A stretch of DNA of 64,000 bases, from assembly GCA_019637395.1 (NCBI GenBank), contig JAHBVR010000007.1:271738-335737 (forward strand), in the 5' to 3' direction. The DNA comes from Vulcanimicrobiota bacterium (GTDB taxonomy: Bacteria > Vulcanimicrobiota > Xenobia > Xenobiales > JADMJV01). The notes under the pieces were generated by a model. It had not been told where the DNA came from, searched no databases, and saw nothing but the letters and a program-made list of their open reading frames with translations. Shown here in pieces: positions 51,314 through 59,720 of this stretch. The position numbers were made by a program, and so were the translations under genes. Position 1 is the first letter of the stretch. Every line of letters begins with the position of its first letter.

Positions 51314-51930
51314 AATATCTCTCTTCCGAATATCCGGGAAAAGCAGCGGCAAAACCTGTCTTCCAAATCGTCCCGGGCGACCTCCCCAAGGATCTGGCTT
51401 AGGCTAATCATCTCGACTCCCTGCAAACCGCAGGGAACGATGGGGTCGAAGCCGGTCAGATCCTGGCCGTAGTTGAGGGCCACGCCGTGCGAGGTGACCC
51501 AACTGGCAGCGCGCACGCCGATGGAGGCGAGCTTTTTTCCGTCCAGCCAGACTCCGGTTTTGCCGGCTTCCCGGCCGGCACGCAGGTCGTAGTCGGCGCA
51601 CAGGTCGATGACCACCTGCTCCAAATCGCGGAGATAGCGGTGTAAGTCGCGCCGGCCTTCCTCGAGCAGCAGGATGGGATAGGCGATGAGTTGACCGGGT
51701 CCGTGATAGGTGATCTCGCCGCCACGTCCCGTGTGCACAGGCTGGATGCGGGCGTCCTTCAAGTTCTCGAGGCTGGCACCGCGACCCAGGGTGTAAACTG
51801 GCGGATGCTCGAGCAAGAGCAACTGGTCTCCGATTTCATCGTGCTTGCGTCGCTGAACCAGGTCCTGCTGCAGCATCTCGGCTACCTCGTAGCCGAGTTC
51901 AGGATAGCGACTGAGGCGGCAAGGGATCAG
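51310..51930 (-). CDS. lipB: Octanoyltransferase, probably with a CTG start
   Basis: LipB moves octanoate from acyl-carrier protein to lipoyl domains. The catalytic region is visible: LLLLEHPPVYTLGR, GGEITYHGPGQLIAYPI, KTGVWLDGKKLASIGV, SHGVALNYGQDL and PCGLQGVEMISL. The first ATG (51876) would cut off the conserved N-terminal helix; the frame is open upstream and gives RLSRYPELGYEVAEMLQQ, as expected for LipB. CTG at 51930 overlaps the E2 stop as CTGA, matching the NTGA coupling of this genome. Length would be 206. If CTG is rejected, the ORF from 51876 has 188 residues. Confidence 0.88.
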   Translation of the reverse strand: MIPCRLSRYPELGYEVAEMLQQDLVQRRKHDEIGDQLLLLEHPPVYTLGRGASLENLKDARIQPVHTGRGGEITYHGPGQLIAYPILLLEEGRRDLHRYLRDLEQVVIDLCADYDLRAGREAGKTGVWLDGKKLASIGVRAASWVTSHGVALNYGQDLTGFDPIVPCGLQGVEMISLSQILGEVARDDLEDRFCRCFSRIFGREIL

Positions 51931-53171
51931 AGCAGGCTCTCCGGGAAATCCTGAAGGAAGGCTTTGATCTGGGCCATGAAGCGGTCGGCGGTGGCGCCGT
52001 CGATGACGCGGTGGTCAAAAGACAGAGCCAGGTACATCATGTGGCGGATGGCGATGGCGTCATCCTCGGTGACCACCGGCCGTTTGGTGAGCGTGCCCAC
52101 GCCCAGGATGGCTACCTGAGGCTGATTGATGATGGGTGTGCCGAAGAGGCTGCCGAAAACCCCCGGATTGGTCACGGTGAAGGTGCCTTCGGTGACTTCT
52201 TCGGGCTTGAGCTTCTTGGTGCGGGCCCGTTCGGCCAGGTCGGCGATCTGGCGCGACATGCCCAACATGGAAAGCTCGTCGGCCTGCTTGATAACCGGAA
52301 CCAGCAGCCCCCAGTCCAGGGCCACCGCCATTCCCAGGTTGATGTGGCTCTTGTAAGCCACCTGGTTGTCCACGATCGAAGAGTTGAGGATAGGATGACT
52401 GCGCAATCCCTCTACCACCGCCTTCATAATAAAGGGCATGTAAGTGAGATTGACGCCCCGGGCGGTGTAGCCGGGCTTATGTCGCGCTCGCAGCTTGACT
52501 ACCCGGGTCATATCGACCTCAAAGACGGTGGTAACATGTACCGAGGTATCCCGCGAGATGACCATATGCTCGGCGATGGAAGCGCGCATAGGCGTAAAGG
52601 GCTCCAGCCGATCGCCGGCCCCCGCGCTGTATTTGAACTTTTCGCCGTTAAGCGAGGGCCTGGCCTGGCTGGCGGCCGGGGCCGCTTTGGGTTTGTCGAG
52701 GTAAGCTTGCAGGTCGGCTTTGGTGACGCGGCCCGACACGCCGGTGCCCTGCAACTGGCGAATATCCACGCCGTGTTCTTGAGCCATTTTGCGCACCAAG
52801 GGCGAGGAGCGCTGGCGGCGCAGGTCTTCCAGGCTGACTTCCGCGCTGACGCTGGCGGCGGGAGCAGCGACTTTTTGTGGTTCCGGCGCGGGCGTTGCGG
52901 GCGCCGGGGGGGTCGAGCCGGTCCCGCCTTTCTCGGCGCCGATATAGGCCACCACTTTGTTGACTTCCACCGTCTCGCCCGGGCCGAAAAGCGTCTCCAG
53001 TAAATAGCCGGAAGCGGGCGCGGGAATTTCGGCATCCACCTTGTCGGTTGAGATCTCGAACAGTGGCTCGTCCTTTTCCACCCGATCCCCTGGGGCTTTC
53101 AGCCAGGTCACGATGGTGCCCTCGGCGATACTTTCTCCCATTTGAGGCATGAGGACCTGGGTGTTGGACAT
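51927..53171 (-). CDS. 2-oxoacid dehydrogenase E2 component (dihydrolipoamide acyltransferase)
   Basis: The 414 residues comprise a lipoyl domain (lysine in FEISTDKVDAEI), a Pro/Ala linker, a peripheral-subunit binding domain (SSPLVRKMAQEHGVDIRQLQ, GSGRVTKADL-like) and the catalytic domain with DHRVIDGATADRFM near the end. It is 2-oxoglutarate/branched-chain-type; the exact substrate depends on E1, which is not in this window. Start ATG 53171 has AAGGAG 6 bases upstream. Its position upstream of lipB and lipA links its lipoylation to synthesis. Confidence 0.92.
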   Translation of the reverse strand: MSNTQVLMPQMGESIAEGTIVTWLKAPGDRVEKDEPLFEISTDKVDAEIPAPASGYLLETLFGPGETVEVNKVVAYIGAEKGGTGSTPPAPATPAPEPQKVAAPAASVSAEVSLEDLRRQRSSPLVRKMAQEHGVDIRQLQGTGVSGRVTKADLQAYLDKPKAAPAASQARPSLNGEKFKYSAGAGDRLEPFTPMRASIAEHMVISRDTSVHVTTVFEVDMTRVVKLRARHKPGYTARGVNLTYMPFIMKAVVEGLRSHPILNSSIVDNQVAYKSHINLGMAVALDWGLLVPVIKQADELSMLGMSRQIADLAERARTKKLKPEEVTEGTFTVTNPGVFGSLFGTPIINQPQVAILGVGTLTKRPVVTEDDAIAIRHMMYLALSFDHRVIDGATADRFMAQIKAFLQDFPESLL

Positions 53172-53257
53172 AACGACTCCTTGCAAGATGGTCTCCGGCT
53201 GTGTTTCTTGCCGTAACTCGAAACCCTTTTGGACATGGAACGGCAACAATCTCCGCT

Positions 53258-53279
53258 TTTGGTAGAAATTTGGTAGAAA
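53258..53279 (+). promoter_or_regulatory. Tandem 11-mer motif (TTTGGTAGAAA twice)
   Basis: The perfect direct repeat TTTGGTAGAAA-TTTGGTAGAAA lies 42 bases upstream of the ATG at 53322. The same arrangement with one base change lies 49 bases upstream of the gene at 10828 on the minus strand. An imperfect dyad TTGCCGT...ACGGCAA flanks the left side at about 53210-53246. The motif may be an activator site. Confidence 0.55.
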
Positions 53280-53321
53280 CGACCCCGCCATGCTATCTCC
53301 AGCACAACCAGGAGGTAACCC

Positions 53322-53762
53322 ATGCAATCAATGTCCAGCACTCAATCGGTCAAAGTTCTGAGCCACAGGAAGTCGGAGCAGCGCCGCCGCCAACTGGAGG
53401 GCAGCCTGCTCTACCTGATCGATCAGGACAATGGACCCAACGATAAGAACCCGATGGCCTATGACATCGATCTGGAACAGCGCGGCCTGAGCCAGGACGG
53501 CTACGAAACGGTGCACCGCATCAAAGGCCGCGTGGCTGGCGGCATGCTCAACGGCCGCGCCGAGTTCGTGCGCAGCCAGGAAACCCCGTTGGATGAAGAG
53601 CCGATGGAACGCTGGTCGCTCGAATACGGAGCCGAGAAGATCACCTGCGAGCGCTGGCGCGGCCTGGAGGCGGAAGACGAAAACTTCTACCATAGCCTCG
53701 AAGTCATCTCGCGCAACCCCGAGGTCGACTCCTACATGCTCGAGTGGAAGTTCTCAGGTTAA
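53322..53762 (+). CDS. Protein of unknown function, 146 residues
   Basis: This soluble protein has a basic N-terminus (KVLSHRKSEQRRRQLEGSLL) and a beta-rich remainder (YDIDLEQRGLSQDGYETVHR, SLEYGAEKITCERWRGLEAE, SYMLEWKFSG). A strong ribosome site (AGGAGGT, 6 bases before ATG) and two M codons support the start. No family recognised. It is divergent from the E2 gene, and a hairpin follows its stop. Confidence 0.65.
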   Translation: MQSMSSTQSVKVLSHRKSEQRRRQLEGSLLYLIDQDNGPNDKNPMAYDIDLEQRGLSQDGYETVHRIKGRVAGGMLNGRAEFVRSQETPLDEEPMERWSLEYGAEKITCERWRGLEAEDENFYHSLEVISRNPEVDSYMLEWKFSG

Positions 53763-53769
53763 GACTATC

Positions 53770-53799
53770 GGCTGGCCGGACGAGTTTGGCCGGCCAGCC
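53770..53799 (+). terminator. Hairpin after the 53322 gene
   Basis: A perfect 10-bp GC-rich stem GGCTGGCCGG/CCGGCCAGCC (53770-53779 and 53790-53799) lies 7 bases after the stop. Only a short T-rich stretch (ATTTGG) follows, so termination efficiency is uncertain. Confidence 0.55.
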
Positions 53800-53819
53800 A
53801 GATTTGGTAATCTGGAAAG

Positions 53820-54042
53820 ATGAAAACAACTTTGAATCTTCCCGACGATCTTATGCGGGGCCGTGAAAAGACGAGCGCTTCAAGACAGCCGCAGCCTGCA
53901 GGAAACTATCGCGGACGCGGTGCCTACCCTACCGTCTAGAGTTCAATTGCCTTTAACCCAATGCGCTCATCCGGCAACCGAGGAGGCGGAGATAACTCCC
54001 GAACGCGCCGCCCGGATTCTGTTGGAGCAAGAGTTGCCGTGA
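53820..54042 (+). pseudogene. Remnant of a VapB-type antitoxin
   Basis: The start MKTTLNLPDDLM is typical of a VapB ribbon-helix-helix antitoxin. After it the frame shifts (one extra G in GCGGGG near 53857): the next frame reads AVKRRALQDSRSLQETIAD, the family continuation, and then runs to TGA at 54040-54042. A single base insertion therefore broke the gene. The end overlaps the toxin remnant start as GTGA. Confidence 0.75.
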
Positions 54043-54464
54043 TTCTTTGCGATACCAACATCTAGTTGGCTTTTGGCTCTGTCGGCGCACGTACACCATC
54101 AAAAGCAGCGACCTGGCTCAACGGCGTGCAGCGTTTGCAATCGGTCTGGTTCTGCCGGCCGACGCAAAAATCTTTATTGCGCCTGCTCAGCAGTCAGGCG
54201 GTATTGGCGCCTTACGGAGTTCCGGCGCTCAGCAACCGTAAAGCGCTCGACGTATTCGACAGTTTCTTACAGGATGACCGCATTGGACTGATCGTGATGA
54301 GCCCTCGGGGTTGGAAGCTGCCTGGCGTCAGTTCGCGGGCCTCTGCCCAACTTTGGATGGACGCTTACCTGGCTGCCTTCGCACTCAGCGGCGGCTATCA
54401 ATTGATCACCACCGACGGAGGCTTTCGCCAGTTCAGTGGTTTGGATTTGCTTGTCCTGAACTAG
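54039..54464 (+). pseudogene. Remnant of a VapC PIN-domain toxin
   Basis: The start reads VILCDTNI, the PIN motif with its first catalytic Asp, then an in-frame TAG (54063-54065). The sequence LALSAHVHHQK follows in a shifted frame and then WLNGVQRLQSVWFCRPTQK, FDSFLQDDRIGLIVM and DAYLAAFALSGG-type residues (W-M-DAYLAAFAL) in the original frame to the stop. The toxin is dead. Its 3' end overlaps the convergent carrier gene by about 30 bases. Confidence 0.78.
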
Positions 54465-55770
54465 CCAGCCGGGCCAGTTCAGCTTCCTGATGCTTTTGCC
54501 TACGTCTCTGGGCCGCGCCCAGTCCCATCGCCAGCCCCGTCCAGAGCACGGAAAAGGGGACTGCCGCCCAAGAAATTCCGGTGGTGCCCAAATTCAGTCC
54601 CTTCAGGCCATCAAAGGCAAACGAGGCAATGCTATCGCCGGCTCGATACACGAACGTATCGATAAAGTTTTTGGAGATATACTTGTCTTCTTTGGAAACC
54701 ACCGTGAACAGGATTTCCCGGGAGGGGCGAGAGATTGCGTAGTTCAGCGTGGTTCTGACCGCCTCGAAGGCGGCCAGCAGGTAAAGGCCCGGCGCCAGAG
54801 CCAGAGTAGCGAACCCGACGGAAGTCAACCCCGGCATGAGCGAGAGTGAGAAGATGAGTCCGAGAGACGTTATGAGCCGCCCGGTGAAGAACAATTGGAT
54901 GGCCAGAGTGGCCGCCGAGACCACAAAGTTGATCTGGGCGAAAAACTGCAGTTTGGCCTCATCGCTGGCAAAGGCCGCCCCGACTAAATCCTGTTTCTGC
55001 AAGTAGATGAACGAACTGGTGAAAGTGTAGAGAAACAGGTAAGCACAGATGCCGAACAGATAGGCAGACCTCATGACCAGCCAGATCCCCGTCCATGGCT
55101 TCGGCTTCTCTTGCGCTTCGACTGCCTTCCCTTGACCAACCACGTCCTCGAGCGAGGGCCGGCAGCGGACGCTGATCTCCAGCAGCAAGGCGGAAATCAG
55201 CAGAAGGCCGCTGACCCCCGTCAGGGCGGGCAACTTGGTGGCCAGGGCCGAGCCCGCCATCTGCCCGAGCGTGCCGCCGGCCCCGATGAAGCCGAACACT
55301 TTTCGCCCCTGAGCTCCAGTAAAGCGGTCGGCCATGACAGACCAGAAGAGGGAAACCGCAAACAGATTGAACACGCTCACCCAAACGAAGAAAAGGCTTG
55401 GTATAAGGCGGACACTTCCCGATAGCTCAGCCTTTCCGACACCTACGGCGATGAAGCCAACGAAGAACAAGAGCAAATGGGAGATGAAAAAACGATAGAG
55501 TACCGGAACCAGACTGGCGCGCGGGATACGCGCCATCAGCATGCTGAACAGCGGATTAACCAGCAAGACCGCCACCATCGTCCAACGGAAAAGCGACGAG
55601 GTATTCCCCAGCATCACGCCGGTCAAGTCCCGCATCGGCTTCAGAATATAGTAAGAAGCCATTACGTAGAAGAAAAAGTCGAACGAGAACGTCACATAGC
55701 CGGCCTGCACGGGATCGCACTGAAGATTTTTCTCGACAAACTTCTTGGAGACTGGAATCAGGGAAAGCAT
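54433..55770 (-). CDS. Membrane carrier of the Tlc/NTT-like MFS type
   Basis: The 445-residue protein has about twelve membrane spans and the N-terminal pattern FVEKNLQCDPVQAGYV, MASYYILKPMRDLTGVML, which I associate with the ATP:ADP antiporter-like (NTT/Tlc) group of the MFS. The glycine-rich GFIGAGGTLGQMAGS segment follows span 5, and DKYISKNFIDTFVYRAGD lies before the last helices. Bacterial members outside obligate intracellular species are of unknown specificity. Upstream, 55771-55882 is the gap to a divergent DUF2330 gene. Confidence 0.75.
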   Translation of the reverse strand: MLSLIPVSKKFVEKNLQCDPVQAGYVTFSFDFFFYVMASYYILKPMRDLTGVMLGNTSSLFRWTMVAVLLVNPLFSMLMARIPRASLVPVLYRFFISHLLLFFVGFIAVGVGKAELSGSVRLIPSLFFVWVSVFNLFAVSLFWSVMADRFTGAQGRKVFGFIGAGGTLGQMAGSALATKLPALTGVSGLLLISALLLEISVRCRPSLEDVVGQGKAVEAQEKPKPWTGIWLVMRSAYLFGICAYLFLYTFTSSFIYLQKQDLVGAAFASDEAKLQFFAQINFVVSAATLAIQLFFTGRLITSLGLIFSLSLMPGLTSVGFATLALAPGLYLLAAFEAVRTTLNYAISRPSREILFTVVSKEDKYISKNFIDTFVYRAGDSIASFAFDGLKGLNLGTTGISWAAVPFSVLWTGLAMGLGAAQRRRQKHQEAELARLASSGQANPNH

Positions 55771-55882
55771 CGGGCCTTCAGGCTTGGCTCAGGGCTTTCA
55801 CAATCCCTGGACCGATCGGCGTAAAGGTTTTATAAAGATGGCGAGCGGCAGGCTTCCTGAGCCAGAAAGCCAACTAGGACGA

Positions 55883-56875
55883 ATGAAAAAGACCGCTCTT
55901 TTCCTTTCTCTTTTCACTGCTGTCGCCACTCTTTGCGCCCAGCCGGGGCAGAGCTGCGGAGCCTTCGGACGAGGCTACAACAATGCCCCGCCAATGCGAC
56001 TCGACCGCCAGAGCGCTTTCCTCTGGCAAGCCCAGGGCAAGGAGCATATGCTCCTGTCCGTTCAATACTCGGGTGGGTCCGACGAGTTCGCCTGGGTGAT
56101 TCCGGTGGAATCCCGGCCGGAAGTCACGGTGGAAAAGGGCGCCCCTTTCACCGAACTGCGCCGCGCCACCGAACTCCTGCCGCCGGTCATGCGCGGGATG
56201 GAGGCCGGCGGCGGCTCCAAGGGAGCGTCTGTGGATCGCGGCGTGACCGTGCTCGAACAGAAGGAAGAAGGTCCTTACAACATCGCGGTGCTCTCGGCGA
56301 CTTCGGGCGGCGGCCTCTACGAATGGCTGAAGACCAACCAGTTCGCGGTCAGCAAGAACGCCCGCGGCCAGTTGGACTACTACATCGGCCGTAAGTATGT
56401 CTTTGTGGCCGCGCGCATTCGCAATGCGGCCAGAACCAACGAGAAGGTCAGCAGCCGCCTGCGCAGCGGCACCATCGCGCCCATGCACCTGACCTTCGCG
56501 GCCCGGCACCTGAGTTATCCGCTGAAAATGACGGCCGTCAACCCGGGTCTCTCGGAAATGGAGATCTATGTGGCCGGAGACACCTGGGCCCAGGACAAAG
56601 TTCTCAAACATGTCAATAGCGCGCCGTCCAACCTGGACGAGGTGCGTCTACCGAGAGGAGTGCGCGTGCAAACTTTCCAGTTGAACCCCGCCGGCGGAGG
56701 AGCTTTCGCCGTCTCGGGGCCACCCGGTCTGGCCAATCCTCGGGGGAATTTCCCCACCCTGGCGCGGTTGCTGCCCAAGGGTGGCAAACTGACCAAATAC
56801 AACGGGGTCCTGGGCGACACGCAACGCCAGAATGACCTGGTTTTCGCGGCCGTCAGCGGCGGAGGTGCCCAATGA
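55883..56875 (+). CDS. DUF2330 domain protein, first paralogue
   Basis: From ATG 55883 the 330 residues have a signal peptide (MKKTALFLSLFTAVATLCA) and the DUF2330 pattern: a Cys-containing N-terminus (GQSCGAFG), RQSAFLWQAQGKEHMLLSVQ, EFAWVIPVESRPEV and APFTELRRATEL. The protein is presumably exported. The family is of unknown function. Its stop overlaps the next gene by four bases (ATGA), the second paralogue. Confidence 0.85.
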   Translation: MKKTALFLSLFTAVATLCAQPGQSCGAFGRGYNNAPPMRLDRQSAFLWQAQGKEHMLLSVQYSGGSDEFAWVIPVESRPEVTVEKGAPFTELRRATELLPPVMRGMEAGGGSKGASVDRGVTVLEQKEEGPYNIAVLSATSGGGLYEWLKTNQFAVSKNARGQLDYYIGRKYVFVAARIRNAARTNEKVSSRLRSGTIAPMHLTFAARHLSYPLKMTAVNPGLSEMEIYVAGDTWAQDKVLKHVNSAPSNLDEVRLPRGVRVQTFQLNPAGGGAFAVSGPPGLANPRGNFPTLARLLPKGGKLTKYNGVLGDTQRQNDLVFAAVSGGGAQ

Positions 56876-57906
56876 AACGCCCTCTACTCGCCCTCGGCGT
56901 GCTGGCCGCGGCCGGCTACGTATTGACCGCTCCGGGACGCAGTTGCTGCGCCATCCCCCACTACAATCCAAAGATCAGTGCCGCACCCACCATCCACCTG
57001 GACAAGCAAAGCGCCTTTCTCTGGCAGAGCGAAGGCAAGGAGCACATGCTCTTGTCGGTTATCTACTCGGGAGGCACCAGCGAATTCGCCTGGGTGATTC
57101 CGGTGGAGACCCGTCCCGAAGTCAAAGTGGAAAAGGGAGCTCCCTTCACGGAATTGCGCCGTCTCACCGAAATTCACCGGCCGGTCATGCAGACGGCCCG
57201 AGCCAGCGCGCCCGGGGCCGCGGCCAATCAAGAAGGAGTGGTGGTCTTGGAACGGCGCGAAGAAGGACCCTATGACCTGGCCCTGCTCTCGGCCAGCTCC
57301 AGCGGCGGCCTCTACGAATGGCTCAAGAAGAACGATTTCCAGGTAACTCAGAACGCCAAGGGCCACCTCAACTACTATGTGGAGCGCAAGTTCATCTTCG
57401 TGGCCGCGCGCATTCGCAACGGCGCCAAAGACAACGCGGCCATCGCCGAGAAACTGCGACAGGGCACCATCGCCCCCATGCATCTGACCTTCAAAGCCAG
57501 CAAGCTCAGCTACCCGCTCAAGGTAACCGCCGCCAACCCCGGTCCATCTGAAATGGAACTCTACGTGGCCGGTTCGGTCGACGCCTATAAACCCCGCAAG
57601 GGTAAGGATCCGTTCGAAGGACCGGGGTTGAATCAACAGACCTTCCAGTTGACGCCCCATGGAAGCGACGGATTCCAGGTGGCCGGACCGCCGGGCGTCA
57701 GTCCCATGGGCACCTTTCCCACCCTGCGCCGCCTGGTCCCGGCCGGCGGCAAGTTGACCAAGTTCACCGCCGTGCTCAACGACGAGCAGCGTCAGGAGGA
57801 CCTGGTGTTCGCCAACATCTCGGCGCAGCGCAACGCCAGCGCGGCCACCGTCAAGGTAGGCGGGGCCGTGCCGGCGGTAGGGAAAACGGCGCTGCCCACC
57901 ACGTAA
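56872..57906 (+). CDS. DUF2330 domain protein, second paralogue with extended C-terminus
   Basis: The 344-residue protein is a paralogue of the preceding one throughout (RQ/KQSAFLWQ, EHMLLSV, EFAWVIPVE, RIRNGAKDN, APMHLTF, QRQEDLVFA), with a similar signal (LLALGVLAAAGYVL) and cysteines (RSCCAIP). The first paralogue stops about nine residues after its DLVFA-like motif. This one continues for about 24 residues (ending GGAVPAVGKTALPTT) that are encoded antisense to the conserved end of the GMC gene, a 115-bp convergent overlap. The tail is probably an extension created by loss of the original stop. Confidence 0.83.
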   Translation: MKRPLLALGVLAAAGYVLTAPGRSCCAIPHYNPKISAAPTIHLDKQSAFLWQSEGKEHMLLSVIYSGGTSEFAWVIPVETRPEVKVEKGAPFTELRRLTEIHRPVMQTARASAPGAAANQEGVVVLERREEGPYDLALLSASSSGGLYEWLKKNDFQVTQNAKGHLNYYVERKFIFVAARIRNGAKDNAAIAEKLRQGTIAPMHLTFKASKLSYPLKVTAANPGPSEMELYVAGSVDAYKPRKGKDPFEGPGLNQQTFQLTPHGSDGFQVAGPPGVSPMGTFPTLRRLVPAGGKLTKFTAVLNDEQRQEDLVFANISAQRNASAATVKVGGAVPAVGKTALPTT

Positions 57907-59303
57907 AGGTTGGGCCACTCGTGGCTGCGCAACTGGGAGTCCACCACTGATTGACCCCGCTCGCCCATTCGGCAGGTGCCGGCCAGGTGGGCGGGATCGT
58001 CGGCCTGCTCGTAGTGGAGCACATGGCTGGCGCCCATGGCCTGAAAAAGGCGGGCGTGCACCAGCACGCTTTCATCGATTGAATCCAGTGTGTATCGGCT
58101 TAGAGCGAAATGAACGCGCGGCCGCGGCACTCCCAGGCTGTCTTTCAGGTCGGAGAGGGAAATGCGATTCTCAGGCCGGGGTAGTTCCTCGCAATTGGAG
58201 ACCAGCAGCAGTTGCCGGCTGGCGTGCTCGCGCACGGCGGCCTGCAATTCCTTGCCCTTGAAACCTCGTTCCACCAGCTGTTTGGCGATGCTGGGCGGGG
58301 CTCCGTCCGGCCAGCCGTCGTTGCCGATGGAGACGACGAAACCCGCCCGGCGCCGCCGGAAGGCGCCGTCGCGAAATTGGGTGATACCCGAGACCACCTG
58401 GGGCGAACGGAATGGCCAGACGGGCCGGGGGGCCAGGGCCCGGCTCACCTGACCGGCCATTCCCATGAGGAAGCGGCCGGTCCAGCCGTTGGAAAGGCCT
58501 GAGTAGAGCAACAAACGCGGGGACTCGATGGCGTTGGCGGCCAGAATGAAAAGGCCGGCCTCGACCCGCAGGCTTTCGCCTGCCCGCCGGCACTCCACGG
58601 CGATGACCCGGCCATCCCTCTCCAGCAAGCGCGTCACCGGTGTCTCGCTCCAGAGCGTCACGCCGGCTTGCAGCGCCTTGTTCACGTGCACCGAAGCGTC
58701 GTATTTGGCGCCAATCGGGCAGATCGGAAAGCAACTGGCGCTGCCGCGACAGGCGGGCCGGCCCTGATACTCGATGGAATTGCGGGCGGCCGGTAAGACC
58801 TCCACTCGGTAACCGATTTTGCGGGCAGCCAGGGCCACTTGCTTGTCCAGGTAAGTGGCCGGCAAAGAGGGCAAGGCCGCCCCGGCCACGCCCAGCTCCT
58901 GCTCGGCTTGTTGGTAATAGGGCTCCAGTTCGGCCAGGCCGAGCGGCCAGTCGTGACCGACTCCAAAGCGAGACTTCATGCGCAAGTCCGACTCGAGAAA
59001 ACGGAGGGTGGTGGCCAACCAGTGCCAGGTGGTGCCACCCACCACTTTCTCATAGACCGCCGTAAACGGCTCTTTGCCGCGTTGCTCGAAATAGTGATCC
59101 GGTTCTTGGAAGCGCGGCTGATCCGGACTCATCGGGTAAGTATCATTGGCCTTCTCGCTGTGGGCGAAACGGGCCGCCGCCTGCCGACGGTCGACCGGCG
59201 GTCCGGCCTCGAGCAGCAGCACTTTGCGACCGGCCGCGGCCAATTTCCAAGCGCATATCGCGCCGGCCACGCCAGACCCGATGACGACTACTTCGAAGTC
59301 CAA
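57792..59303 (-). CDS. GMC-family flavoprotein oxidoreductase
   Basis: This is a 503-residue FAD enzyme resembling the gluconate 2-dehydrogenase/GMC group. The N-terminal Rossmann motif is VIGSGVAGAICAWKLA, the FAD-linked region is GGTTWHWLATTLRF, and the C-terminus has AGTCRMGERGQSVVD and NLYVVGSAVFPTAG. Cysteines in CRGSASCFPICPIGA match the class that binds a small partner subunit. The TTG at 59303 is chosen because it overlaps the end of the partner gene and starts right before the FAD fold; the extension upstream is not conserved. It likely oxidises an alcohol or sugar with a membrane electron acceptor. Confidence 0.88.
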   Translation of the reverse strand: MDFEVVVIGSGVAGAICAWKLAAAGRKVLLLEAGPPVDRRQAAARFAHSEKANDTYPMSPDQPRFQEPDHYFEQRGKEPFTAVYEKVVGGTTWHWLATTLRFLESDLRMKSRFGVGHDWPLGLAELEPYYQQAEQELGVAGAALPSLPATYLDKQVALAARKIGYRVEVLPAARNSIEYQGRPACRGSASCFPICPIGAKYDASVHVNKALQAGVTLWSETPVTRLLERDGRVIAVECRRAGESLRVEAGLFILAANAIESPRLLLYSGLSNGWTGRFLMGMAGQVSRALAPRPVWPFRSPQVVSGITQFRDGAFRRRRAGFVVSIGNDGWPDGAPPSIAKQLVERGFKGKELQAAVREHASRQLLLVSNCEELPRPENRISLSDLKDSLGVPRPRVHFALSRYTLDSIDESVLVHARLFQAMGASHVLHYEQADDPAHLAGTCRMGERGQSVVDSQLRSHEWPNLYVVGSAVFPTAGTAPPTLTVAALALRCAEMLANTRSS

Positions 59304-59620
59304 GGATGCCCCCAGTCTCCGCGCTGAGCCGGCGGCCGAGCCGGCGCATTGGCGAAAGGAACCCACTCCCAGCCGCGCTTTTCCAAGAGCCGCAACAGGA
59401 CGCGCCGGGCAGCCGCTTCGCCTGCGGGCCAATCGCGCAGCTGTTCCAACGAATCAGCTCTGGTCAACAGCATGTGCAGATCGGGCAGGACCTCCGGGGG
59501 CAACTGAGCGACTGGCTCGCCCAGCAACAGGGAAGCCATTTGTTCCGGTCGGGACTGGCCCCAGCACCAGCCCATGGCGGCCATCCAGCCCAGGGCCAGC
59601 AAAAAGTTTCGTCGCTGCAT
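59288..59620 (-). CDS. Tat-exported small partner protein of the GMC oxidoreductase
   Basis: The 110 residues begin with a twin-arginine signal (MQRRNFLLALGWMAAMGWCW) and continue with a helical, Leu-rich body (LLGEPVAQLPPEVLPDLHML, RADSLEQLRDWPAGEAAARR). The position, length and Tat signal suggest the gluconate 2-dehydrogenase subunit 3 type that escorts the flavoprotein out of the cell. ATG 59620 is preferred; a TATACT hexamer lies 7 bases before it, so transcription may even start at the codon. The end overlaps the GMC start by 16 bases. Confidence 0.65.
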   Translation of the reverse strand: MQRRNFLLALGWMAAMGWCWGQSRPEQMASLLLGEPVAQLPPEVLPDLHMLLTRADSLEQLRDWPAGEAAARRVLLRLLEKRGWEWVPFANAPARPPAQRGDWGHPWTSK

Positions 59621-59689
59621 GAGGGCCAGTATAAGGGTACCCATCAAACCATACCAGCGGCCCGGGGCAAATCCACTCCCTGCCTTTAT

Positions 59690-59701
59690 TGTGAAATCAC
59701 A
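59690..59701. promoter_or_regulatory. Short dyad TGTGA-AA-TCACA before the 25-residue peptide gene
   Basis: The perfect 5-bp arms with a 2-base centre resemble the half-sites of CRP/FNR proteins (TGTGA-n6-TCACA) but with a shorter spacer. It lies 19 bases before the ATG at 59721. Confidence 0.3.
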
Positions 59702-59720
59702 TTAAGAGGAGGAACGAACG

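Noticed and set aside
50264..51472. Plus-strand open frame of 402 codons over lipA
   Set aside because: Antisense to lipA with its cysteine motifs; no motifs of its own.
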